Below are positions 55,801 to 64,000 of a stretch of DNA of 64,000 bases, piece by piece (positions within the stretch are counted from its first letter, which is position 1; each line of letters opens with the position of its first letter). Position numbers and translations under genes: made by a program. Under the pieces are notes generated by a model. The model saw nothing but the letters and a program-made list of their open reading frames with translations, did not search any database and was not told the origin of the DNA. The DNA is from an uncultured Phocaeicola sp. (GTDB lineage: Bacteria; Bacteroidota; Bacteroidia; Bacteroidales; Bacteroidaceae): assembly GCA_944319745.1 (NCBI GenBank), contig CALUET010000002.1:186001-250000 (forward strand). Direction: 5' to 3'.

Positions 55801-56313
55801 TTAATTGCTTTCTTTCTGCTCATTTTCTTGATTTTGGCACAATTCAAGTAAAAGTTGCAGCGCCTTTCTGGTTGCGTTTTGGTTGTTTACCTCGCGTCCT
55901 TCATCTCCTGTCAGTTTATCGGTCAGAATTTTGTCTTTGTTGCCGGCCGCCACCCAGATGGTGCCTACGGGTTTTTCGGGAGAACCTCCTCCGGGACCTG
56001 CTATCCCCGATGTGGCAACGGCATGATCTGCGTCCATTGTTTCCAGGGCACCTTTTACCATTTCTATAACGGTTTCCTCGCTCACTGCTCCGTGTTTCTC
56101 GAGTGTTTCCGGTTTAACGTGCAGCAGGTTGCACTTCAATTCGTTGGCGTATGCCACTACCCCTCCCTTATAGAAGCGTGAACTGCCCGGGATGGCTGTG
56201 ATGACTGCCGCTATGTTTCCGGCCGTACAACTCTCGGCCGTAGCCAAGGTATAACCTTCTTTCCAGAAGATTTCACTGATGTCTTTGCTTAATTTCTTTG
56301 TTTCTACTGACAT
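55801..56313 (-). CDS. pncC: nicotinamide-nucleotide amidohydrolase (CinA C-terminal domain protein)
   Basis: The 170-residue protein is the stand-alone CinA C-terminal domain: GYTLATAESCTAGNIAAVIT with the catalytic Ser, the helix SSRFYKGGVVAYANELK, and TSGIAGPGGGSPEKPVGTIW. It deamidates NMN to NaMN in pyridine-nucleotide recycling. The frame stays open far upstream, but that part is the antiphase reading of tsaD; the ATG at 56313 gives the normal family start. It starts 26 bases after tsaD. Confidence 0.93.
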   Translation of the reverse strand: MSVETKKLSKDISEIFWKEGYTLATAESCTAGNIAAVITAIPGSSRFYKGGVVAYANELKCNLLHVKPETLEKHGAVSEETVIEMVKGALETMDADHAVATSGIAGPGGGSPEKPVGTIWVAAGNKDKILTDKLTGDEGREVNNQNATRKALQLLLELCQNQENEQKESN

Positions 56314-56339
56314 GGTATTTTGATGTTTTATGATTATGA

Positions 56340-57359
56340 TTAAATGGTCACGCGTGAATAAGCTGGTTTGTCTATCGTACAGAAATCTTTGTCCCGGTAC
56401 TTGTAATAGCCTGTGATGGCTATCATTGCGGCATTGTCGGTGGTATATCCGAACGGAGGTATGTAGATGTTCCAGCCGTATTTCTCGGCATGTTCGCGGA
56501 AAGCGTTCCGCAGCCCGTTGTTTGCCGATACGCCTCCGGCCACGGCCACTTCGCGTATGCCGGTATCTTTCACGGCTTTCCGCAGTTTGTCCATCAGGAT
56601 GTCTACGATGGTTTTCTCCAGCGATGCCGCCAGATCGGTCTTGTGATGCTCTATAAAATCGGGATCGTCCTTTATCCATTCGCGCAGGGAGTAAAGGAAA
56701 GACGTTTTCAGGCCGCTGAAGCTGTAATCGTAGCCGGCTATGTGCGGTTTGCTGAACGCGAATGCCCGGGGATTTCCCTGGCGGGCCAGTTTGTCGATGA
56801 TAGGGCCGCCCGGATAGCCCAGTCCCATTACTTTGGAGCATTTGTCGATGGCCTCGCCTGCCGCATCGTCGATGGTTTGTCCCAAGACCTGCATGTCGTT
56901 GTAAGCATTTACGCGGATGATTTGTGAATTTCCTCCCGACACGAGCAGGCAGATAAAGGGAAATTTCGGCTGGTTGTCGTCGTCTTCCGACGATTTGATG
57001 AAGTGAGCCAGTACATGTCCCTGCAGGTGGTTCACATCGATCATGGGAATTCCCAGCGAGCGTGCGAAACCTTTTGCGAAGGAAACGCCCACGAGCAGAG
57101 AACCCATCAGGCCCGGTCCTCTTGTAAAGGCTACGGCACTGAGTTCTTCTTTCGTCACCCCTGCGCGTTTCAGCGCCTCGTGTACTACCGGTACGATGTT
57201 TTGCTGATGTGCGCGCGAAGCCAGTTCCGGTACCACTCCCCCGTAGGCTTCGTGTACGGCCTGGCTGGCCGTAACGTTTGACAGGAGGACGTCGTTGCGG
57301 ACAACGGCCGCCGAGGTATCGTCGCACGACGATTCGATTCCTAATATAATAGTATCCAT
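56340..57359 (-). CDS. tsaD: tRNA N6-threonylcarbamoyladenosine transferase TsaD
   Basis: The 339-residue ASKHA protein begins MDTIILGIESSCDDTSAAVV. It has the metal-binding HQQNIVPVVHEAL region, NHLQGH, LLVSGGNSQI and the C-terminal AVAGGVSANNGLR and GYTTDNAAMIAITGYY. It catalyses the final step of t6A37 formation in tRNAs. A TTG three codons earlier is rejected. It lies between map and pncC. Confidence 0.96.
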   Translation of the reverse strand: MDTIILGIESSCDDTSAAVVRNDVLLSNVTASQAVHEAYGGVVPELASRAHQQNIVPVVHEALKRAGVTKEELSAVAFTRGPGLMGSLLVGVSFAKGFARSLGIPMIDVNHLQGHVLAHFIKSSEDDDNQPKFPFICLLVSGGNSQIIRVNAYNDMQVLGQTIDDAAGEAIDKCSKVMGLGYPGGPIIDKLARQGNPRAFAFSKPHIAGYDYSFSGLKTSFLYSLREWIKDDPDFIEHHKTDLAASLEKTIVDILMDKLRKAVKDTGIREVAVAGGVSANNGLRNAFREHAEKYGWNIYIPPFGYTTDNAAMIAITGYYKYRDKDFCTIDKPAYSRVTI

Positions 57360-57372
57360 GATGTACAACTTT

Positions 57373-58230
57373 TTAATATGTTAATATTTCCACACCGTGG
57401 TCGGTCATCAGGAACGTGTGTTCCCACTGTGCCGACGGCAGTTCGTCTTCGGTTACCACCGTCCATCCGTCTTCCTCGTCGACGAAAACCTCCCACGTGC
57501 CCATGTTAATCATCGGTTCGATGGTGAACACCATTCCCGGCACAAGCAGCATTCCCGTGCCTTTGCGCCCGTAGTGCAACACGTCGGGTTCCTCGTGAAA
57601 CTCCAGTCCCACGCCGTGTCCGCACAGGTCGCGCACCACGGAGAATCCGTTTTTCTTGGCATGTTTCTCTATGGCATGGCCTATGTCGCCCACGAAGCCG
57701 AACGGCTGTGCTGCCTCCATGCCTATCTGCAGGCATTCTTTTGCTACCCGTACAAGCTTTTCTTTCTCGGGAGTGGTTTTCCCGATGACAAACATGCGTG
57801 AAGCGTCCGAGTAATATCCGTCAAGGATGGTCGACACATCGACGTTGATGATGTCGCCTTCTTCCAGTATTTCCATCTCCGAGGGTATGCCGTGACACAC
57901 CACTTCGTTTATCGAAGTGCATACGCTTTTGGGAAACCCCTCGTAGCCCAGCGGTGCGGGAACGGCTCCGTGCGCCACCGTATAGTCGTACACCAGCTTG
58001 TCTATTTCGGCCGTGCTCATGCCTGCATGGATTTCTTTCTCCACAAGGTCGAGTACGCCCGTGTTGACCACGCCGCTGCGGCGGATGCCTTCTATCTGTT
58101 CCGGTGTCTTGATAAGCTCGCGTGTGGGCACCAGATGGCCTTTATTCTGATAGTATAAAACCTTTTTGTCCAGCTCTGTAAGTTCCTGTCCTTTGGGAAC
58201 TATCCAATTTCGTTTGATTCTTTTAAACAT
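57373..58230 (-). CDS. map: methionine aminopeptidase type I
   Basis: The 285-residue protein removes N-terminal methionine. Metal ligands can be placed in NVDVSTILDGYYSDAS (two Asp), GHGVGLEFHEEP (His), FTIEPMIN (Glu) and the C-terminal EHTF (Glu). An N-terminal extension of about 35 residues precedes the catalytic domain, as is common in Bacteroidetes. The ATG at 58230 is chosen, since the -7 element TAACTTTG at 58261-58254 lies upstream of it and inside the longer frame. Confidence 0.95.
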   Translation of the reverse strand: MFKRIKRNWIVPKGQELTELDKKVLYYQNKGHLVPTRELIKTPEQIEGIRRSGVVNTGVLDLVEKEIHAGMSTAEIDKLVYDYTVAHGAVPAPLGYEGFPKSVCTSINEVVCHGIPSEMEILEEGDIINVDVSTILDGYYSDASRMFVIGKTTPEKEKLVRVAKECLQIGMEAAQPFGFVGDIGHAIEKHAKKNGFSVVRDLCGHGVGLEFHEEPDVLHYGRKGTGMLLVPGMVFTIEPMINMGTWEVFVDEEDGWTVVTEDELPSAQWEHTFLMTDHGVEILTY

Positions 58231-58253
58231 AACAGGTAAAGATAAACGTCGTG

Positions 58254-58261
58254 CAAAGTTA
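58254..58261 (-). promoter_or_regulatory. map-tsaD-pncC promoter -7 element
   Basis: Minus-strand TAACTTTG, 23 bases before the map ATG, in the gap after the MgtC gene. Confidence 0.6.
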
Positions 58262-58300
58262 AATGAAAAACAGGAAAAGTGATGCATCTGCGTCCGAAAT

Positions 58301-58969
58301 TTACAGAATCTTGGTGACGGTCAGGTCGGGAAAATCCTGCATGAACATCAGAAGCAGGGTTTCTTCGTTCGCCCGCTTGGCTTTGATTACCATGCTGACA
58401 TGGTACACGGGGTGTTTGTCGGTGTATGATTCGTTCATTTCGTAGGAGACAATCACGTAGTTTTTCGAGTGAAACTTGTCGGATACCTGCCTGAGCGTAT
58501 CTTTGTTGCTCGTGTCAAATTCGACAATCATGTTCCGCATGCCGATACTCTTGAAGAAGAAAGTGAGTGTTTCCAGCCCCAGCAGGACCAGCACGGTGGC
58601 CGTTATGCCGATTTCATACATTCCCGCTCCGATGGCAAGTCCGATGCCCGATGTGGCCCAGATGCCCGCCGCCGTGGTCAGTCCGCGCACGATTTGCTTC
58701 TGAAGGATGATGACACCCGCTCCGATGAAGCCGATGCCGGTCACCACCTGCGCCGCGATGCGGCTCGGATCGAGGTGCACAAGTTCGGGTTTCAGTACGT
58801 CGTTAAACCCGTATTGCGATACAATCATGAGCAGTGCACTGCCCAGCGCCACCAGGAAGTGCGTGCGATAGCCGGCCTCCTTGGCACGATACTCTCGCTC
58901 CAGACCGATTACGATTCCCATTATGCCTGCGACGGTAAGCCGCAGAACGAAATCCCAAAATAAATTCAT
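58301..58969 (-). CDS. MgtC/SapB family membrane protein
   Basis: The 222-residue protein has the MgtC domain: MGIVIGLEREYRAKEAGYRT, LVALGSALLMIVSQYGF, RIAAQVVTGIGFIGAGVIIL and GLTTAAGIWATSGIGLAIG, about four membrane helices. A soluble C-terminal domain of about 80 residues follows, ACT-like in pattern. MgtC proteins inhibit or tune membrane ATPases and help survival at low magnesium; the exact role here is unknown. A -7 element TATATTTG is at 59016-59009. Confidence 0.88.
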   Translation of the reverse strand: MNLFWDFVLRLTVAGIMGIVIGLEREYRAKEAGYRTHFLVALGSALLMIVSQYGFNDVLKPELVHLDPSRIAAQVVTGIGFIGAGVIILQKQIVRGLTTAAGIWATSGIGLAIGAGMYEIGITATVLVLLGLETLTFFFKSIGMRNMIVEFDTSNKDTLRQVSDKFHSKNYVIVSYEMNESYTDKHPVYHVSMVIKAKRANEETLLLMFMQDFPDLTVTKIL

Positions 58970-59078
58970 AACTGTCTCTTTTTCGTTTGGTTGAATTGCC
59001 GTGTCATGCAAATATACGGAATTTCGGGAAATTGCCGATATGTTTCCGGCTGCTATCGCGGCATGTCGCGAAAGTTTT

Positions 59079-59086
59079 TATCTTTG
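59079..59086 (+). promoter_or_regulatory. HAD phosphatase gene -7 element
   Basis: TATCTTTG matches TAnnTTTG and ends 30 bases before the ATG at 59117. No clear -33 TTG is seen. Confidence 0.55.
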
Positions 59087-59116
59087 CAAACGATTTCAGT
59101 AATTAAATTTATTTTT

Positions 59117-59926
59117 ATGGCATACAGACTTTTAGCATTAGACTTGGACGGTACGTTGACCGATCCGAAAAAGAAAGTGACCGAACTCACAAGAAGCACC
59201 CTCATCGAGGCGCAGCAACGGGGAGTACGACTTGTGCTTGCCTCGGGAAGGCCCACGTACGGCATCGCCCCGCTGGCCGATTTGCTCGAGATGAAACGCT
59301 ATGAGGGGTACGTGATGGCGTACAACGGCGGTGAGGTGACCGACTGGAAAACGGGGGAAGTGCTGTATCGCAAATATCTGGATTACGATGTGTTGCCCTA
59401 CCTCTACCGGTGTGCTTCCGAAAACGGGTTCGCCATTGTGACATACGAGGGCAAATACGTGCTGACCGAAAAGCCGGACGATGAGTATGTCTTAAAGGAA
59501 GCCCTACTTAATGTAATGGAAATCAAAAAGGTGGACAATTTCATTAAAGCAGTGCAACACCCTGTTGCCAAATGTCTGATTGTAGGGGAACCCACCCGCC
59601 TGGCCGTGCTTGAGAAGGAAATGTACGAGCATCTGAAGGACAGCATGGGGGTATTCCGCTCGGAACCTTATTTCCTCGAGTTGGTGCCGAAAGGCATAGA
59701 CAAAGCCGCTTCGCTGGCTGCGCTGGCGGAGAAGACGGGTGTGCGTCGCGAAGAAATCATGGCTGTGGGCGACGGATTTAACGACCTTACGATGGTGCGG
59801 TATGCCGGTCTGGGCGTGGCGATGGGAAATGCACAGGCGGTAGTAAAGGAGAACGCCGACTTCATCACCCTTTCGAATGAAGAAGACGGCGTTGCGTATG
59901 CTGTGAAGAAATACATTCTTTCGTAA
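59117..59926 (+). CDS. Cof-type HAD-IIB hydrolase
   Basis: The 269-residue protein has all HAD motifs: LDLDGTLTD (motif I, Asp nucleophile), VLASGRPTYG (motif II), Lys in KGIDKAASL (motif III) and VGDGFNDLTMVRYAGLGVAMGNA (motif IV). The Cof type has a large alpha/beta cap and dephosphorylates sugar phosphates or flavin/pyridoxal phosphates. The substrate is not predictable. The start at 59117 removes an implausible extension that overlaps the promoter and the MgtC leader. Confidence 0.92.
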   Translation: MAYRLLALDLDGTLTDPKKKVTELTRSTLIEAQQRGVRLVLASGRPTYGIAPLADLLEMKRYEGYVMAYNGGEVTDWKTGEVLYRKYLDYDVLPYLYRCASENGFAIVTYEGKYVLTEKPDDEYVLKEALLNVMEIKKVDNFIKAVQHPVAKCLIVGEPTRLAVLEKEMYEHLKDSMGVFRSEPYFLELVPKGIDKAASLAALAEKTGVRREEIMAVGDGFNDLTMVRYAGLGVAMGNAQAVVKENADFITLSNEEDGVAYAVKKYILS

Positions 59927-59932
59927 GAAAGA

Positions 59933-61120
59933 TTACTTCAGTATGTCCAGTTTCTTAAAGCATTTTATCAGTTTGTCGATGGCGAAATCCACTTGTTCCT
60001 TCGTGTGGGTAGCCATCAGGGCGAAGCGTACCAGTTCTTCCTGCGGAGCGCATGCGGGAGGTATCACCGGGTTGATGAACACACCCTCGTCGAAAGCCAT
60101 TCTTGTTACTTCGAATGTCTTGAACGCATCGCGCACGTAAAGCGGGATGATGGGGCTTTCGGTGTTTCCTATCTCGAAGCCGGCATCGCGGAAGCTCTTC
60201 AGGGCATAGTTGGTTATCTTCCACAGGTTTTCCTGGCGTTGCGGCTCTGTTTTCAGAATGTTCAGGGCTTCTATTGCGGCAGCGGTGGAAGCCGGTGTGC
60301 TGCTTGCTTGGAAGATGTACGAACGTGCGTTATGGCGCAGCCAGTTTGTCGTATCTTTGTCGGCAGCCACAAAGCCTCCGATGGAAGCAAGCGACTTGCT
60401 GAACGTACCCATGATGATGTCTATCTCGTCGGTCAGCCCGAAGTGGTCGCACACACCCCTTCCGTTTCGTCCGAAAACACCCAGTCCGTGTGCCTCGTCC
60501 ACGTAGACGGTTGCGTTGTATTTCTTCTTCAGGCGGACGATTTCGGGCAGGTTGGCCAGATCGCCTTCCATGGAGAACACGCTGTCTACCACAATCAGTT
60601 TGATGGCGTCGGGCTCGCATTTCTGGAGTTCTCTCTCCAGCGCTTCCATGTCGTTATGCTTGTATTTCAGCTGAGTGGCGAAAGAGAGTCTGCGTCCGTC
60701 CACGATGGATGCGTGATCTCTGTCGTCGCAGATGATGTAATCGCCGCGTCCTACCAGTTGGGGAATTACTCCTTCGTTTACCGTAAACCCGGTAGAGAAA
60801 CAGAGGGCTTCTTCCTTTCCCACAAATTCAGCAAGCTCCTTTTCCAGCTGTATGTGAATGTCGAGCGTACCGTTCAGCAGGCGCGATCCCGCGCAGCCCG
60901 TTCCGTACTTGCGTGTGGCGGCAATGGCTGCTTCGATGATCCGTTCGTCATACGTAAGTCCCATATACGAATTGGAGCCGAACATCAGCACTTTTTTCCC
61001 GTCCATCATCACTTCCGTATCCTGAGCGCTGTCTATTTCTCTGAAATAAGGATAAACACCTTTTTCCATGTACATTTGAGGTGTTCTGAATTTGCTTAGC
61101 TTTTCTTGTAATAATCCCAT
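59933..61120 (-). CDS. spt: serine palmitoyltransferase-like PLP enzyme (alpha-oxoamine synthase)
   Basis: The 395-residue PLP enzyme begins MGLLQEKLSKFRTPQMYMEK and has the family motifs FGSNSYMGLT, GTGCAGSRLLNG, VDEAHGLGVFG and the PLP-lysine segment TFSKSLASIGGF. Its sequence pattern matches the Bacteroides serine palmitoyltransferase group more than KBL or AONS, so it probably condenses serine with palmitoyl-CoA to start sphingolipid synthesis. It is divergent from a lipid kinase gene, which supports a lipid role. A -7 element TATCTTTG is at 61207-61200. Confidence 0.85.
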   Translation of the reverse strand: MGLLQEKLSKFRTPQMYMEKGVYPYFREIDSAQDTEVMMDGKKVLMFGSNSYMGLTYDERIIEAAIAATRKYGTGCAGSRLLNGTLDIHIQLEKELAEFVGKEEALCFSTGFTVNEGVIPQLVGRGDYIICDDRDHASIVDGRRLSFATQLKYKHNDMEALERELQKCEPDAIKLIVVDSVFSMEGDLANLPEIVRLKKKYNATVYVDEAHGLGVFGRNGRGVCDHFGLTDEIDIIMGTFSKSLASIGGFVAADKDTTNWLRHNARSYIFQASSTPASTAAAIEALNILKTEPQRQENLWKITNYALKSFRDAGFEIGNTESPIIPLYVRDAFKTFEVTRMAFDEGVFINPVIPPACAPQEELVRFALMATHTKEQVDFAIDKLIKCFKKLDILK

Positions 61121-61303
61121 ACGTCAATGTCTTGTAAGTATTTCTGCTTACATTATATATTATTAGTTATTGTGAAAAAACACATCATAAAAAATCGCAC
61201 AAAGATAATTATTTTTATAAACATCAGTACACAAAAATATTTTTATTTTGTTTTTACGGTGATTTATGACAGAAAAAATTCGTTAAGTTTTTCAGATTTA
61301 TGC

Positions 61304-61311
61304 TATTTTTG
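61304..61311 (+). promoter_or_regulatory. lipid kinase gene -7 element
   Basis: TATTTTTG matches TAnnTTTG and ends 29 bases before the ATG. Confidence 0.55.
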
Positions 61312-61340
61312 CGAACCGTTTTGTAATACCGAAAGGCAGG

Positions 61341-62372
61341 ATGAGTTCAAAGAAACGCATTATATTCATAATCAATCCCATTTCCGGCACACACGGAAAA
61401 GAAGCAATCTTGCGGACCATAGAGAGTTCGCTCGATACCTCTTTGTACGATTACAGCATATGCCGCACGCAATATGCCGGGCATGCCGAGGAGATAACGC
61501 GAAAAGCCGTGGAGGACCGTGTGGACGTTGTGGTGGCCATTGGTGGAGACGGTACGATAAACGAGGTGGGACGGGGACTGATTCACACCGATACGGTGCT
61601 GGGTATCATCCCCTGCGGCTCGGGAAACGGACTGGCACGCCACCTGCGTATCCCGATGGATGCCAAAGGAGCGGTGGAAACGCTGAACAGGGGTTTCAGC
61701 AGGGTGATAGACTACGGCATCATCGACGGGCATCCGTTCTTCTGTACCTGCGGAGTGGGATTCGACGCGTTTGTGAGCCTGAAATTTGCCGATGCGGGGA
61801 AACGGGGACTTCTTACCTATCTGGAAAATACATTGCATGAGAGTCTGACGTATCGTCCCGAGACGTATGAGATAGAAAACGCTTCGGGTACCCTGCGTTA
61901 TAAGGCTTTTCTCATCGCTTGCGCCAACGCCTCGCAGTACGGGAACAACGCGTATATTGCGCCGAGAGCCTCTCTTACCGACGGGCTGATGGACATTATC
62001 GTGCTCGAACCGTTTACCGTGCTCGATGTCCCGCAACTGGCTTTCCGCCTGTTCAACAAGACACTCGACCAGAACAGCCGCATCAAGACGATGAAGGAGA
62101 AGAAAATCATCATCCACCGCACGAAGGCCGGTGTGCTGCATTTCGACGGCGATCCCGTCATGGGAGGGAAAGACCTGGAGGTGGAAATCGTGCCCAAAGG
62201 ACTGAATGTCATCGCTCCCGAAAAGGATAAAACGGTTTTCGAACCGCTAAACCTGCTGCGCAACTTTGCCGATCTTACGGGGCGATACACGTTAAAATCC
62301 AAACTTTCCGAACCGCACAAGAAGCTGTTGCAGCTGAATCGCGAACTGCTCCGTAAACTTTCCAAACGCTGA
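61341..62372 (+). CDS. diacylglycerol/sphingosine kinase-family lipid kinase
   Basis: The 343-residue protein has the DAGK catalytic signature AIGGDGTINEVGRGL, preceded by INPISGTHGKEAIL, and PCGSGNGLARHL. The C-terminal beta domain has KAFLIACANASQYGNNAYIA and HFDGDPVMGG. It uses ATP to phosphorylate a lipid hydroxyl. Bacterial members act on diacylglycerol, but the divergent serine palmitoyltransferase gene makes a sphingoid base or ceramide substrate possible. An ATG with AAAGGCAGG upstream decides the start. Confidence 0.87.
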   Translation: MSSKKRIIFIINPISGTHGKEAILRTIESSLDTSLYDYSICRTQYAGHAEEITRKAVEDRVDVVVAIGGDGTINEVGRGLIHTDTVLGIIPCGSGNGLARHLRIPMDAKGAVETLNRGFSRVIDYGIIDGHPFFCTCGVGFDAFVSLKFADAGKRGLLTYLENTLHESLTYRPETYEIENASGTLRYKAFLIACANASQYGNNAYIAPRASLTDGLMDIIVLEPFTVLDVPQLAFRLFNKTLDQNSRIKTMKEKKIIIHRTKAGVLHFDGDPVMGGKDLEVEIVPKGLNVIAPEKDKTVFEPLNLLRNFADLTGRYTLKSKLSEPHKKLLQLNRELLRKLSKR

Positions 62373-62377
62373 TTGCG

Positions 62378-63091
62378 TTACATGTTCAGATAAAAATCGC
62401 CTGTCAGCGCACGGTATTGTGCGCTGTATGTGCCCGGTGTGTCTTCGATGGTGAGCGTGTCGGACTGGCAACGCGTGATTTCCCTGCGGAACTCCAGCAG
62501 GACACGTTTTGGGGGCACCCCCGCCTTTGTCTGTACGGACGTACGCCGGCAAGGATACAGATGGTGAAGGGCGGCTTCGGTCACGAAACTGCCTTCGGCC
62601 GAAGCCGGAAGCACAACACAGAAACGTCCCTTCTCGTGCATGAGCTGCGATGCGGCGTGCAGCAGCTTGTCGAACGTCAGCGTGTCGGTGTGGCGGGCCG
62701 CATGGCGCCGGTTGTCGGGGCATTTCACCGCTTCGGTGAAGTACGGTGGATTGGATACGACAATGTCATACCGCACCGTCTCCGTCTCGGGCAGACGGCA
62801 TGCATCGGCCTGCTCTATGACGATGCGGTCGGCCCAAGGCGTGTGCGACACGTTTTCCTGTGCCTGTTCCACGGCGTCGCCGTCGGTGTCGACGCCTTTT
62901 ATGACGGCTGCCGTCGAGCGTTGCGCCAGCATCAGGGCAATGATGCCCGTGCCCGTGCCGATATCGAGTATGGAAGAAGCATCATTCACGTCGGTCCACG
63001 CCCCCAGCAGGACTCCGTCTGTCCCCACTTTCATGGCACAACGGTCGTGATATACGGTAAACTGCTTGAATCTGAAAAAGGGTTTGGGCAT
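62378..63091 (-). CDS. trmN: tRNA1(Val) A37 N6-methyltransferase-like protein
   Basis: The 237-residue SAM-dependent methyltransferase has the nucleotide-binding LDIGTGTGIIALMLAQ, VDTDGDAVEQA and the catalytic IVSNPPYF (N6-adenine type NPPY). It opens KPFFRFKQFTVYHDRCAMKV, as in TrmN6/YfiC proteins, which methylate A37 of tRNA-Val. It converges with the lipid kinase gene at its 3' end and is divergent from lon, with a -7 element TAATTTTG at 63119-63112. Confidence 0.9.
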   Translation of the reverse strand: MPKPFFRFKQFTVYHDRCAMKVGTDGVLLGAWTDVNDASSILDIGTGTGIIALMLAQRSTAAVIKGVDTDGDAVEQAQENVSHTPWADRIVIEQADACRLPETETVRYDIVVSNPPYFTEAVKCPDNRRHAARHTDTLTFDKLLHAASQLMHEKGRFCVVLPASAEGSFVTEAALHHLYPCRRTSVQTKAGVPPKRVLLEFRREITRCQSDTLTIEDTPGTYSAQYRALTGDFYLNM

Positions 63092-63164
63092 AAAATTCCT
63101 TTCCGTTTCCGCAAAATTAACGAAAACATGCGATATTTTATGCGCAATTGGGGAAAATGTTTTG

Positions 63165-63193
63165 TTGTATTTGCAAGGGAATGTTTAACTTTG
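63165..63193 (+). promoter_or_regulatory. lon promoter
   Basis: TTG (63165-63167), 18 bases, then the -7 element TAACTTTG (63186-63193); an overlapping TTTG at 63161-63164 would give 21. The ATG of lon follows 29 bases later. No CIRCE or other heat-shock repeat is visible. Confidence 0.65.
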
Positions 63194-63222
63194 TACCCGC
63201 TTTAAAGGAAAGTTTTATTTAT

Positions 63223-64000
63223 ATGGTAAGAAGAACAAAAAAGGACAATACTCAGATAAACGATACACGTAACGACGAAATGGCTATGATAACCGAGATA
63301 GAAACACCCCATGCCGACATCACTCCGAACGACCTTGAAGAGGAACTTCCGGTGATGCCCCTGCGGAACATGATAATCTTTCCTACGGTGGTCATGCCTG
63401 TCACCGTGGGAAGACGCGCCACACGCAAGCTGGTAAACGAAGCCGTAAACCAGAAAAGCACCATCGTGATAGCCACGCAGAAGGTGAGCGAGGTGGAAAA
63501 TCCCGGGTTGGACGATTTATATCCCACGGCTGTGGTGGGAAAGGTGCTGCGCATATTCGACATGCCGCAGGGAAACGTGACGGTAATTCTGCAGGCCTGC
63601 GGTCCGAAAGTGCGTATTGACGAAATATCCGCCACGCGGCCGTACCTGAAAGGAAAGGTCACCGTGCTGGCAGAAGACATGCGCAAGGAGAAAACCGACG
63701 AGTTCCGGGCACTGATAGACACGTGCCGCGAGCTGAGCATCAAGTTCATCGAGTCATCCGAACACATCGCTCCCGACACGGCTTTTGCGCTGAAAAACAT
63801 CGAAGTGGGCGAACCCTTGGTGAACTTCATCTGTTCAAACTTCCCCTTCTCTCTCGAGGATAAGGTAAAACTTCTCGAAACGGACAATCTGAAAGAACGG
63901 CTCTACATGCTCATTCACATATTGAACCGCGAAATCCAGCTGGCCGCCCTCAAACAGAACATCCAGATGCGTACGCGCGAAGACCTTGACCGCCAGCAGC
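63223..64000 (+). CDS. lon: Lon protease, N-terminal part (runs off the window)
   Basis: About 259 residues are present. A charged, poorly conserved start (to about residue 38) is followed by the Lon N-terminal substrate domain: LPVMPLRNMIIFPTVVMPVT, VGKVLRIFDMPQGNVTVILQ and a coiled segment before the ATPase. The Walker motifs and Ser-Lys dyad lie beyond base 64000. Lon is an ATP-dependent protease that clears damaged and regulatory proteins. Confidence 0.93.
   Translation, partial: MVRRTKKDNTQINDTRNDEMAMITEIETPHADITPNDLEEELPVMPLRNMIIFPTVVMPVTVGRRATRKLVNEAVNQKSTIVIATQKVSEVENPGLDDLYPTAVVGKVLRIFDMPQGNVTVILQACGPKVRIDEISATRPYLKGKVTVLAEDMRKEKTDEFRALIDTCRELSIKFIESSEHIAPDTAFALKNIEVGEPLVNFICSNFPFSLEDKVKLLETDNLKERLYMLIHILNREIQLAALKQNIQMRTREDLDRQQ

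Noticed and set aside
56314..57327. Long minus-strand frame joined in phase to pncC (508 residues in all)
   Set aside because: The upstream part is a different-frame reading of tsaD, very Arg-rich and without family features. The ATG at 56313 gives a normal PncC.
59993..61099. 368-codon plus-strand frame
   Set aside because: Antisense to the serine palmitoyltransferase gene, with no family features.
61347..62141. 264-codon minus-strand frame
   Set aside because: Antisense to the lipid kinase, which has clear catalytic motifs on the plus strand.

Overview
The window reads as chromosomal DNA of a Bacteroidales bacterium (Bacteroides, Parabacteroides or Barnesiella-like; the genus cannot be fixed from sequence reading alone). 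The evidence is a complete Bat aerotolerance operon, a serine palmitoyltransferase, a DUF4295 gene beside rpmB/rpmG, and weak Shine-Dalgarno sites. Many genes also carry a Bacteroidetes-type promoter, with a -7 element TAnnTTTG and a -33 TTG placed 19-20 bases upstream. I see no rRNA, CRISPR array, insertion sequence, integrase or prophage. The gene content is mostly housekeeping, and the less familiar material sits between genes and in small accessory loci.

Layout. 0-2.2 kb: hexuronate genes kdgK (cut by the window edge) and uxaC, with a promoter overlapped by a UxuR/ExuR-like inverted repeat. 2.4-4.2 kb: lipB, two tRNA-Lys and an MBL hydrolase. 4.6-11 kb: a 1429-residue two-headed acyl-CoA dehydratase-type activase, a TetR regulator with a likely operator on the activase promoter, and a lone cobB. 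11-14 kb: an aldo/keto reductase and a flavin reductase, divergent from an AraC regulator. 14-15.8 kb: a zinc-ribbon membrane protein, an unknown enzyme-like protein, and a previously unassigned structured RNA unit with its own promoter and terminator. 15.8-19 kb: an exported amidohydrolase and a cyclophilin-like protein, tRNA-Gly, a candidate small RNA, and an XRE regulator whose upstream region holds seven TTTGTAAA sites.

19-25 kb: pyrK-pyrD, trmD, ligA and dapA. 25.4-33 kb: three tRNA-Arg, a patatin/beta-barrel protein, htpG and clpC. 33-39.5 kb: gyrA, a TPR protein, a hotdog thioesterase, a DUF2007-Usp-Usp protein and a small HTH protein. 39.6-48.9 kb: a nine-gene operon transcribed leftward (moxR, DUF58, a membrane protein, batA-batE, PAP2 phosphatase). 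49-52.6 kb: ftsY-rimO-HU and an HU-TM-LysM fusion. 52.8-55 kb: a lipoprotein with a GH32-like beta-propeller. 55-64 kb: DUF4295, rpmG, rpmB, pncC, tsaD, map, an MgtC protein, a HAD phosphatase, serine palmitoyltransferase divergent from a lipid kinase, trmN and the start of lon.

The items most worth following are the approximately 330-nt structured RNA unit at 15357-15726, the TTTGTAAA site array before the XRE gene, the HU-TM-LysM protein, and the activase/TetR operator arrangement. Start sites were often moved inward from the longest frame. In several cases (4616, 24236) the longest frame begins inside a promoter element, and in others (12137, 51598) an ATG overlaps the stop codon of the previous gene.
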